Below, piece by piece: positions 9,601 to 14,914 of a stretch of DNA of 23,704 nucleotides. Position 1 is the stretch's first letter. Each line of letters begins with the position of its first letter. The notes below the pieces were generated by a model. That model searched no databases, was not told where the DNA came from, and saw only the letters and a program-made list of their open reading frames with translations. The stretch comes from a virus: the IMG/VR virus record IMGVR_UViG_3300023184_000520, positions 1 through 23,704 of that record. One strand, given 5' to 3'. The position numbers were made by a program, and so were the translations under genes.

Positions 9601-9828
9601 TCTAGAATAAAAGTTGATGGCGTTGAATATTCATATTCAAGACAAAGTACTGTTAACGGTAACCGTACAGGTGTTCTATTTCCGTTAACAGCTAGATACA
9701 CGAATTCAAATACAACCGCTAAATCGATAGTCGTTGCGTGTCGTAGGGATTCTGCTGATGATAATATAACAATAGTAAATACAGCAACTTCAATGTGGCT
9801 TAGAATAACAGAAATAGCAAGAGCATAA
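3631..9828 (+). CDS. Giant modular tail fibre / adhesin with YadA-like repeat arrays
   Basis: A 2065-aa protein, the largest in the window. The N-terminal region carries linker modules (GLTANTISATTY and DIYVTGGTYSSGT). Residues ~252-545 and ~1143-1808 are two versions of one cassette: an IKYYAE lead, a YadA-head-like S(V/I)AIG segment, an array of 17-residue repeats (283-436 and 1182-1725), an NNIIIGTNISLP cap, and IGINVVTPSEALHVSGNTLI. Residues ~550-1130 hold unrelated beta-rich modules of phage structural type (for example LIRVYNNLGYQINNGQ and GDEIYLSDTVDGGL). Residues ~1926-2065 resemble the beta-sandwich tip of many tail fibres, with a SYLVIHYHLASY strand and an LRITEIA end. There is no endosialidase-type chaperone. 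It is probably a trimeric receptor-binding fibre; the array as a beta-roll shaft is inferred. The next gene starts 3 nt after its stop. Confidence 0.8.
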   Translation: MSTQIKSYELPPIFIQAGYGIPDHISSLGSEYTDLYTALKYVNKDGLAYWVQMVDSTYTGSTFTGGIVTGPTIFTAGLTANTISATTYYGSSSGLTGINHYYVSGSTPVATLYDGDRWFDTTNGIEFVYLDDGNSSQWIEPNPGLITALISGGTGGGATFSGGNVTGFSTFLAGLASTSVSATNYYGLPLDIYVTGGTYSSGTLTFKNSSGGTFTIPGFNTGGTITGSTFFSNGLSANTISATTYLNLPIKYYAESSIAPSTSPVASGTSSVAIGNAAKALGNNILSLGSGAGNASTGNSFSTFVGYSAGYQANSASSSNFFGYNSGNASTGITFSNFIGSSGIFASNINYSNFIGASVGYQASNIDYSNFIGYQAGYQTTNADNSNFIGNNAGYGANNADNSNFIGQNTGYQASGSYFSNLFGYNVGKNVVGSIGPNNIIIGTNISLPPSTSNAINIGGVLFGTGTNNTIGATPILTPNNGKIGINVVTPSEALHVSGNTLINGNLTANTISATTYLNYPSVSGLYLPLSGGTVFGPTKFTSSLTANTISATSINKVDYIVFNTGATVTNITGGTLYFDLGENALSYKPITNQNDVTVNLGQESLIRVYNNLGYQINNGQVLHITGSTTTGGTPTVALANASKLATTTTQGLAQTSGVATHDIPNGQYGFMTNFGVVRDINTSTFTAGDEIYLSDTVDGGLTNNSNNIALTSRVSNVGFCLESSPTSGKILVVISNENKVQSLTQKEVNVLLGNTISTGVFNFTGITLASSNTFNVAPVDAWFVDNTTNPLIPKVLYVNYSGQTNILSLYYNTATETYLLLTSAGTITQQTTFPTPQQRRQNVYLGKMGHGNKTSLINAFNEPDLDISPLSQFRDMFTPIKLINENVYPSPNTGLTFNTSSGTVWGLGIGFITNQLNPNSLNVSGNSSTTFQYRTQTGGTATNITTIIPGSYDLNGVITTIGSPAKQATNQRIYLLQNGQFRIQYGQTIYSDLTTAISAVNTESFTTFSNFRDNAVLIAILSIRSDASLLSDIEQAKFTFASKFGEAVGGTGGISTTTLQQAYNNSSNPEILTNSTLGGLSIKNGTGNADATTNLLEGLNTAGNTTSFIRADGLISGITLQTSSVTANNTGLNATIISATTYQNLPIKYYAEFSAAPVTSPIVLSGNSIAIGDGAQARNINMFVVGNSAGQSATGASNSNFIGYYTGYQATGATHSNFLGNSAGYGATGASYSNFIGQQAGQNASAANGSNFFSQNAGYGATNANNSNFFGVAAGQNATNANNSNFFGNSAGQSATGASYSNFFGYQAGQNATGAVQSNFLGGYAGYQATAAQGSNFLGYQAGYQATGASFSNFLGGGAGYLATGATLSNFIGNGAGNGATDATGSNFLGQNAGRSATNAFQSNFIGQQAGYQANGASASNFLGQNAGYLATGATLSNFLGQAAGSNATGASNSNFFGLNAGRDATAANNSNFIGQNAGNAATGASNSNFFGQSAGNAATSASNSNFMGYQVGYQATGASNSNFMSYQAGYQANNASNSNFMGYQAGYQATGASTSNFIGQYAGYQATGSSNSNFLGNQAGQGATNAGSSNFLNDFAGYGAINAFNSNFLGSNAGYLATGASNSNFLGLNAGRIAISSTYSNFIGNQAGYLATGASNSNFIGGTAGYRATNATGSNFIGSSAGYSATGSTYSTFIGSNAGYQATGSSYSNLIGFQVGQRFVGNNIGSNNIIIGTNISLPNGTTNSLNIGGILFGSGTYSNTGSNPSITGQTNGRIGINVVTPSEALHVSGNTLIQGSLTANTISATTLTVPSVIANISGLTVNANTTITGTTFKGNGTFTKSGYASGDILLDNSGTDTPGILMYYGNNSNYGIDSWNGSYDVISGQIWRITNNLNESGGAVKLAIDTSGNMVVNGFVKANAWRAGQVINDIMLSNTDVTISTTTIATSTSDTDFLTYSYTPLSSSSYLVIHYHLASYSFEGGTGNDSYFSRIKVDGVEYSYSRQSTVNGNRTGVLFPLTARYTNSNTTAKSIVVACRRDSADDNITIVNTATSMWLRITEIARA
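4477..4938 (+). repeat. Array 1: nine ~17-residue SNFIG repeats
   Basis: Nine coding repeats (residues 283-436) with consensus SNF(I/F)G-x-x-(A/S)G-x-x-A-x-x-A-x-x. Most units are 17 residues (51 bp), with one of 16 and a longer first unit. It is preceded by SVAIGNAAKALG, which matches the YadA head motif, and followed by the NNIIIGTNISLP cap. It is less regular than the second array. Confidence 0.85.
7174..8805 (+). repeat. Array 2: thirty-two 17-residue SNFIG repeats
   Basis: Thirty-two coding units (residues 1182-1725), with consensus SNF(L/I/F)GQNAGYQATGASN. The 30 internal units are all exactly 17 residues, with no indel over about 1.5 kb. Variable positions cluster at residues 6-7, 10-11 and 16-17 of the unit. 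At DNA level the period is 51 bp, with strong identity between neighbours around the SNF and AGYQATG codons. A repetitive beta-roll or beta-solenoid shaft is the simplest reading. Confidence 0.9.
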
Positions 9829-9831
9829 AAT

Positions 9832-10902
9832 ATGATAAATTTTCCTTCTTCACCAATTTTAAATCAAACATATTCCTACAACAATTTAAGTTGGCAATGG
9901 AATGGTTCCGCATGGGTTGTATATAGTGCACCTTTAGGTATAAATGCAGCAACTGGTGGAACATATTCTAGTTTAACAGGTGTAATAACTCTTTCAGGTA
10001 CTGGTACTTTAGGTACAATATCTGGAATAACCGCTGGAGGTGGTGGTACTACATTTACTGGTGGAACCGTAACTGGCCCAACAAGATTTACCAATGGTTT
10101 AACAGCAAATACATTTAGTGCCACAACATATTTAGGGTTACCTAAAGACATATATGTAACTGGTGGAACTTATTCTTCAGGAACAGCTACGTTTAAAAAT
10201 AATTCAGGTGGAACATTTAATGTGACAGGATTTAGTACTGGTGGTGGTGGTGCGATACAAGTTTTAGATGAAGGTTTACCAATAACTTCTAATTTGGTAT
10301 CTATGAATTTTGCTGGTGCTGGTGTTACTGCAACTTCTGATGGTTTTGATAATGTTACAGTAACAATTCCTGGTAGTACTCCAAGTACCCCATGTACTAC
10401 GACATTAATTGCATCAAGTTCTGCAAATTATAGTAATATACCCTTAGGAGCTGACCAATATCAAGTTGGTGATAGTAGATGTGGTTGGAATGGATGTGAA
10501 CTTGATGTTGTTTTTATTGCTGGTGACGCAATAGACCTACCACAAATAAATTGTGGTATTCCTTTTCCTATGGATGTAACTACAGGTGATAAAATTACTC
10601 TTTGTGGTATGGCTTATTGTGCTGATTCAGTAGATGGAAATAAGTTTTATACTATGATGGAAACATTTTCATGTGCTGGATTTCTTGATAATCAAATTAA
10701 TGCTAATGTATTGACTTCAGAAAATTTTGATACGTTTAGTCATAACTATGTATGTTTTTCTAGAAGTTATACACTAGTAGAAGGAGAAAAATATGATGCA
10801 TGTAATAATTTTATTACCGTAGGATTTAGAAATGAAATTGAAAGTACAGCACCTGTTGTTTTAACATGGACACTTAATATACAAAGAGGTTGTAAAGCAT
10901 AA
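9832..10902 (+). CDS. Tail fibre protein with Cys-rich C-terminal domain
   Basis: A 356-aa protein starting 3 nt after the giant fibre gene, probably cotranscribed with it. Residues 1-32 (NFPSSPILNQTYSYNN, then WQWNGSAWVVYS) are a short N-terminal motif common in phage tail proteins. Residues ~74-137 repeat the module found near the N-terminus of the giant fibre (FTGGTVTGPTRF, GLTANTFSATTY, then KDIYVTGGTYSSGT). Residues ~141-180 (VLDEGLPITSNLVSMNFAG onwards) are another recurring tail-fibre segment. The last ~170 residues hold ten cysteines (188, 217, 222, 241, 258, 263, 281, 308, 324 and 354), unlike the other fibres here. That domain may be a disulphide- or metal-stabilised receptor-binding tip, which I did not recognise. 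The shared module suggests both fibres assemble on related parts. Confidence 0.75.
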   Translation: MINFPSSPILNQTYSYNNLSWQWNGSAWVVYSAPLGINAATGGTYSSLTGVITLSGTGTLGTISGITAGGGGTTFTGGTVTGPTRFTNGLTANTFSATTYLGLPKDIYVTGGTYSSGTATFKNNSGGTFNVTGFSTGGGGAIQVLDEGLPITSNLVSMNFAGAGVTATSDGFDNVTVTIPGSTPSTPCTTTLIASSSANYSNIPLGADQYQVGDSRCGWNGCELDVVFIAGDAIDLPQINCGIPFPMDVTTGDKITLCGMAYCADSVDGNKFYTMMETFSCAGFLDNQINANVLTSENFDTFSHNYVCFSRSYTLVEGEKYDACNNFITVGFRNEIESTAPVVLTWTLNIQRGCKA

Positions 10903-10903
10903 T

Positions 10904-11053
10904 CTATTCACCATATAAATCTTTTTTAGGTGTACATTTCTCTTTAATAAGCCTCTCCACAAAAGCAAACATTTTTAAACCATTTTCTTCACAATACTTT
11001 TTTAATAGTTCATGTGTGGTTGGTGTTATTTTAAGGTTTTTATCTCTTTTCAT
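10904..11053 (-). CDS. Small ribbon-helix-helix-like DNA-binding protein
   Basis: A 49-aa ORF reading leftward from the ATG at 11053 to a TAG ending 1 nt from the end of the fibre gene. The protein is MKRDKNLKITPTTHELLKKY, followed by CEENGLKMFAFVERLIKEKC and a short tail ending LYGE. A beta-like KNLKITPT strand, a helix (HELLKKYCEENG) and a second helix (KMFAFVERLIKEK) are the layout of Arc/MetJ-type ribbon-helix-helix regulators, which are often about 50 residues and bind palindromic operators as dimers. A host-type promoter and three AGTATG/CATACT half-sites lie just upstream, so autoregulation is plausible. The gene is in an otherwise rightward late region. Function is inferred from fold pattern only. 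Confidence 0.7.
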   Translation of the reverse strand: MKRDKNLKITPTTHELLKKYCEENGLKMFAFVERLIKEKCTPKKDLYGE

Positions 11054-11069
11054 ATTCTTTTATCTGATA

Positions 11070-11100
11070 AGTATGTCAAAAGTATGTTTTTTTTCATACT
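11070..11100. promoter_or_regulatory. AGTATG half-site cluster, candidate operator
   Basis: AGTATG occurs at 11070-11075 and 11081-11086, 11 bp apart (one helical turn), and its inverse CATACT at 11095-11100. The last two form a 6-bp inverted repeat around eight T residues. The middle copy overlaps the -7 box of the 49-aa ribbon-helix-helix-like gene, as an autoregulatory operator would. Confidence 0.5.
11077..11084 (-). promoter_or_regulatory. Bacteroidota-type -7 box TACTTTTG
   Basis: Read leftward, TACTTTTG matches the Bacteroidota TAnnTTTG -7 consensus 23 nt before the ATG at 11053. The -33 region is weak (TTTC at about N20 rather than TTTG at N19). This suggests reading by host RNA polymerase. 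Confidence 0.5.
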
Positions 11101-11147
11101 AAAAGAAATTATTATTATGTTTAGATATCTCTTTTGAAAAAAACTGA

Positions 11148-11156
11148 ATATTTATA
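11148..11156 (+). promoter_or_regulatory. Late-promoter-like motif ATATTTATA, tail sheath
   Basis: ATATTTATA lies 48 nt before the sheath ATG, the longest leader among the plus-strand genes. The leader is A-rich with no Shine-Dalgarno sequence. The sheath must be made in high amounts, and the longer leader may matter for this. Confidence 0.55.
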
Positions 11157-11204
11157 ATAAAGAATAGAATAAAGTAATAATAACAAAAATAAAAACAAAA
11201 CAAC

Positions 11205-14066
11205 ATGTCACAAAATGTATTCGTAAGTCCTGGTGTTTATACCTCAGAAAAAGACATTTCATTCATCACTCGTCAAGTTGGTGTAACAACTCTTGGATTA
11301 GTAGGTGAGACAACAATTGGACCAGCTTTCCAACCAATATTCATCACTAATTATGGTGAATTCCAATCTTTCTTTGGTGGTCAAAACGCTACTAAAGTAA
11401 AAGATACTGGTGCTCCACAATATGAGTTACCTTATATTGCAAAATCATATTTATCACAAGCAAATCAATTATTTGTAACTAGAATATTAGGTTTTTCTGG
11501 TTATAAAGCTGGTTTTGCATGGGGTATTGCTTTAGATGCTAATATGGACCCTGCAACTAGTGGTACTTCATCAGTAGCAACTACAGCAACAACATTATTT
11601 AATTTTACAGCAACAACTGGTTCAAATAGTGTAATAACAAATTTAGTAAGTACTGATACAATCTTACAAACTCTTTGGAATAAAGGTTTATTAACAACAT
11701 CATTAGGGGTATTAGGTAATCAATCTACTGGTACTACTGGTAGTGTTCCACAATTAATGTATAAAACAACCAATGGAATTAATTTTACAGGTGAATCATT
11801 TACTTATACGTTAGTTAATAAAGGAACTAATCTTGCTGGTTTAATTACTGGTAGAACTAGTGGAGTAACAATTAGTTATTCAGGTACTTCTTATACTGAT
11901 GTTAATAATCAAATTGTTGGTTTATTACGTTCTAGAGGTAGTATAAATTCTGCAACTCAATTACCAGCTTTTGAAGTAACAGCTTCAACACAAGTTATAT
12001 TTGACCCAGCATATTCAGGTGCAACTGAAGACCCAATGGGAGATTTTTCTTTGAGTGGTTTTTCAACTCTTCAAGGTAATTTTGATTATACTTTATCTTT
12101 AGATAGTACTAAAATGAATTATTTACCTAGAGTTTTAGGTAGAAGTGCTCAAGATGGTAAAACAGCTTTGTTTTTAGAAGAATTTTTCCCTAATATGTTT
12201 GCTGATGCAATGAATATGGGTAAAGTAAGAGGTATTAAACAATTTCCAATTTATTATAGTAATAAATTTGAAGAATATCGTAAAGAATACCAACCAGCTG
12301 AAACACCTTATGTTGTTTCTGAGTTACGTGGTAATAAAGTATTAAGACTTTTCAGATTTATCACTATTTCAGATGGTAATGCAGCAAATGAACAATTTAA
12401 AGTTTCTATTGTTAATATTAAACCAGATGCTAAAGAATTTGACGTATTGGTTAGAGCTTTTTATGATACTGATGCTCAACCAACAATTTTAGAACAATTT
12501 AGCCGTTGTACAATGGACCCTAATTCAGCTAACTTTATTGGTAGAAGAATTGGTACATTAGATGGTTTATATATGTCAAAATCAAATTATATACTTGTTG
12601 AATTAGATGAAGAATCTGATACTTCAGAAGCATTCCCAGCAGGTTTTGTTGGTTATCCAATCCGTGATTACCAAGCAAATGCTCAAACTAGTGTTATTGA
12701 CCCAGTTATGACATTTAAAACAAAATATGGTGAATTTGAAAATAAACGTAAATTCTTTTTAGGTCTTTCTGAAACTGAAGGCATTGATTCTGATTTCTTT
12801 GATTACAAAGGTAAACCAATAGTAGGTTCATCATATTTTGAATGGACTGGTTTAACTTCAGGATTCCACATGGATATTGATGCTTCAGGTGTTACTATTG
12901 ATGATGTTGTTATGCCATTAGGAACTGGTGGTACTTATAATCCAATATTTGAATTCCAAACAGGTGATTGGGAATTTAGAACAGATGCTGGTTTAGTGGG
13001 TGGACCATATGAAAAAATATTTGCTCGTAAATTCACATTTGCACCTTATGGTGGATTTGATGGATGGGATATCTATAGAACAAGAAGAAGTAATACTGAT
13101 AATTTTATAATTAATGGTCAAGCTGGTATTGCTGGTCTTGGTGATAAAGTTAATGGTGCGTTTACACAGATGTCTTTGAAAAATGGTGATTTAGCTATTA
13201 ATTCTGATTATTATGCTTATTTAGAAGCTATTTACACATTCCAAAACCCAGAAGCGGTAAATATTAATGTATTTGCTACACCAGGTATTGATACATGGGA
13301 TAATACAAATTTAGTTGAAGCTGCAATTGAAATGGTTGAACAAGATAGAGCAGATTCACTTTATATAGTTACAACTCCAGATTATGGAAATGGTGGTGAA
13401 TTATCAGTACAAGAAGCTGTAGATATTATGGATGGTAACTACGATAGTAACTATACATGTACTTATTGGCCATGGATTCAAATTAATGACACTGAAAACA
13501 ATGTATTAATTTATGTTCCACCAACAAGAGATGTCGTAAGAAACATTGCGTTAACTGACAATATTGCATTCCCATGGTTTGCAGCTGCAGGTATCCAACG
13601 TGGGGATGTTGATGCTATTAAAGCTCGTAAAAAACTTACTCTTTCTGATAGAGATAATTTATACGAAAATAGAATTAACCCTATTGCAACATTTACAAGT
13701 GATGGTATTAAAATTTGGGGTAACAAAACTCTTCAAGTTAAAGAATCAGCTCTTAACCGTATCAACGTTAGAAGACTTTTATTACAAGCAAGAAAACTTA
13801 TTTCTGCTGTATCTATCAGACTTCTTTTCGAACAAAATGATTCAGTTGTTAGAAACCAATTCTTAGGACTTGTTAACCCAATCTTAGATAACATTAGAAC
13901 TGAAAGAGGTCTTACAGACTTTAGAGTGGTGCTTTCAAACAGCCCAGAAGATATTGATAGAAATCAATTAACTGGACAAATATTCTTGAAACCAACACGT
14001 GCTTTAGAATTTATTCAATTAGAATTTGTGATTATGAACACTGGTGCATCTTTCACAAACATCTAA
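11205..14066 (+). CDS. Contractile tail sheath protein (T4 gp18-like)
   Basis: A 953-aa protein that polymerises around the tail tube and contracts to drive injection. The N-terminus (FVSPGVYTSEKDISFITRQV, then TLGLVGETTIGPAFQP and a YGEFQSFFGG segment) is typical of T4-like sheaths. The C-terminal ~120 residues (WGNKTLQ, INVRRLLLQARKLI, FLGLVNPILDNIRTERGL, and an FRVVLSNSPEDIDRNQL strand pair) are the conserved sheath core that forms the inter-subunit mesh. At 953 residues it is far longer than T4 gp18 (659). The extra length includes a Thr/Ser-rich region around residues 115-270 and further mid-protein insertions that probably face outward. It is monocistronic, between its own promoter-like motif and a strong terminator. 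The ATG at 11205 is chosen because it begins the conserved N-terminal motif. Confident call. Confidence 0.95.
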   Translation: MSQNVFVSPGVYTSEKDISFITRQVGVTTLGLVGETTIGPAFQPIFITNYGEFQSFFGGQNATKVKDTGAPQYELPYIAKSYLSQANQLFVTRILGFSGYKAGFAWGIALDANMDPATSGTSSVATTATTLFNFTATTGSNSVITNLVSTDTILQTLWNKGLLTTSLGVLGNQSTGTTGSVPQLMYKTTNGINFTGESFTYTLVNKGTNLAGLITGRTSGVTISYSGTSYTDVNNQIVGLLRSRGSINSATQLPAFEVTASTQVIFDPAYSGATEDPMGDFSLSGFSTLQGNFDYTLSLDSTKMNYLPRVLGRSAQDGKTALFLEEFFPNMFADAMNMGKVRGIKQFPIYYSNKFEEYRKEYQPAETPYVVSELRGNKVLRLFRFITISDGNAANEQFKVSIVNIKPDAKEFDVLVRAFYDTDAQPTILEQFSRCTMDPNSANFIGRRIGTLDGLYMSKSNYILVELDEESDTSEAFPAGFVGYPIRDYQANAQTSVIDPVMTFKTKYGEFENKRKFFLGLSETEGIDSDFFDYKGKPIVGSSYFEWTGLTSGFHMDIDASGVTIDDVVMPLGTGGTYNPIFEFQTGDWEFRTDAGLVGGPYEKIFARKFTFAPYGGFDGWDIYRTRRSNTDNFIINGQAGIAGLGDKVNGAFTQMSLKNGDLAINSDYYAYLEAIYTFQNPEAVNINVFATPGIDTWDNTNLVEAAIEMVEQDRADSLYIVTTPDYGNGGELSVQEAVDIMDGNYDSNYTCTYWPWIQINDTENNVLIYVPPTRDVVRNIALTDNIAFPWFAAAGIQRGDVDAIKARKKLTLSDRDNLYENRINPIATFTSDGIKIWGNKTLQVKESALNRINVRRLLLQARKLISAVSIRLLFEQNDSVVRNQFLGLVNPILDNIRTERGLTDFRVVLSNSPEDIDRNQLTGQIFLKPTRALEFIQLEFVIMNTGASFTNI

Positions 14067-14088
14067 CTAAAACAATAACCAAATAATT

Positions 14089-14114
14089 AAACCCTCCAAA
14101 AAGAGGGTTTTTTT
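14089..14114 (+). terminator. Rho-independent terminator after tail sheath
   Basis: A perfect 8-bp stem (AAACCCTC / GAGGGTTT) with a 6-nt CAAAAA loop is followed by a T tract to 14114. It lies 23 nt after the sheath stop and just before the next promoter-like motif. Confidence 0.9.
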
Positions 14115-14125
14115 ATTTTATATAG

Positions 14126-14134
14126 ATATTTATA
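14126..14134 (+). promoter_or_regulatory. Late-promoter-like motif ATATTTATA
   Basis: ATATTTATA ends 13 nt before the ATG of the 142-aa gene, right after the sheath terminator. The arrangement terminator, then motif, then start argues for promoter function. Confidence 0.6.
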
Positions 14135-14147
14135 CTAAAACAATACT

Positions 14148-14576
14148 ATGACAAAGTTAATTATTACTGAAAGACAATATAAAGCGATATTAGAGCATCA
14201 AAAACAAAAACTAATACAAACAGCTAATTCAATACTAAATGAAGCTGAAAAAGCTATTACAATCGATTTAGGGGTTCTTTTAGCTCTTGGAACTATTTTA
14301 GGGTTTAACATTACTGGTCATAATAAAATAAAAGCTGAAAACGCTTTAAAAGACCAAAAAACATTTAAAGCAATTAAAGATATTTTATCTTCTGAAGATA
14401 AAATAAAAGAATTAATTAGTTCTTTTGAGGTTAAAGGAATGCCAGACCCAAAGAAAAAATTATTTGATACTAAAAGTCAATTAATAACTAAATTTAATAG
14501 ATTATCAAAAGAAAAAGGTTTTGATGTTAAATTAGGTTCTAAGGAGTTGGTAAATTTACATCATTTAGGTCAGTAA
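14148..14576 (+). CDS. Unknown 142-aa virion-type protein with shared N-terminal motif
   Basis: A 142-aa, Lys-rich protein of unknown function. It begins MTKLIITERQYKAIL, matching the first residues of the 880-aa and 337-aa proteins downstream (K-x-I-I-x-T-E-x-Q-Y/H pattern). At residue 32 is LNE followed by A, which fits the L-x-E cleavage pattern known for the T4 prohead protease. Residues ~36-57 (AITIDLGVLLALGTILGFNI) are one hydrophobic segment able to cross or insert into a membrane. The rest is charged and probably helical. Position between the sheath and tube genes suggests a virion or tail-related role, but I cannot name it. Its 3' end overlaps the convergent 101-aa gene by 38 bp. Confidence 0.7.
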   Translation: MTKLIITERQYKAILEHQKQKLIQTANSILNEAEKAITIDLGVLLALGTILGFNITGHNKIKAENALKDQKTFKAIKDILSSEDKIKELISSFEVKGMPDPKKKLFDTKSQLITKFNRLSKEKGFDVKLGSKELVNLHHLGQ

Positions 14577-14844
14577 GTATTTCATAAATCATATGAATTA
14601 TTTGTGGAACACCATATTGTGTACGCCATTCTTCATTAGTAAGGTTTAAATTACTTATTTGGTTTGAATATATTTTATATAATTCTTGTGGTGTAACATT
14701 TAATTGGTTTTCATCTCTAGAGATAATACTATGTACCAAACCACAAACTTCTTCACCAGTAAAATGTGTTTTCCAATCACATTCGTCTAGAATACTATTT
14801 GTTAATCTATTATATTCTATTAATAATTCTTCTTCTTTAATCAT
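14539..14844 (-). CDS. Unknown 101-aa protein, probably early-expressed
   Basis: A 101-aa acidic soluble protein read leftward from the ATG at 14844 to a TAG at 14539. It starts MIKEEELLIEYNRLTNSILD and is mostly helical, with a Trp/Cys-containing region (ECDWKTHFTGEEVCGLVHSI). No known family was recognised. Its reality is supported by a well-formed Bacteroidota promoter just upstream, by its even amino-acid composition, and by filling the gap that otherwise holds no gene. It faces the opposite way to the late genes and overlaps the 142-aa gene at the 3' ends. It may be an accessory or host-takeover gene expressed early; that is inference from the promoter only. Confidence 0.65.
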   Translation of the reverse strand: MIKEEELLIEYNRLTNSILDECDWKTHFTGEEVCGLVHSIISRDENQLNVTPQELYKIYSNQISNLNLTNEEWRTQYGVPQIIHMIYEILTDLNDVNLPTP

Positions 14845-14861
14845 AATACTAATTTTATTTG

Positions 14862-14892
14862 CAAATATACCAACTTTTTATTTATTATCAAA
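14862..14892 (-). promoter_or_regulatory. Bacteroidota-type promoter, TTTG-N19-TATATTTG
   Basis: Read leftward, TTTG (14892-14889), a 19-nt spacer and TATATTTG (14869-14862) match the Bacteroidota consensus in sequence and spacing. The ATG at 14844 is 17 nt further on. The -33 TTTG shares base 14892 with the rightward ATATTTATA motif, so the two promoters may compete. Confidence 0.75.
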
Positions 14893-14900
14893 TATTTATA
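14892..14900 (+). promoter_or_regulatory. Late-promoter-like motif ATATTTATA, 880-aa gene
   Basis: ATATTTATA lies 14 nt before the ATG of the 880-aa gene. It abuts and shares one base with the -33 box of the leftward promoter. The leader is short and A-rich. Confidence 0.6.
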
Positions 14901-14914
14901 ATAAAAAGTTTAAA

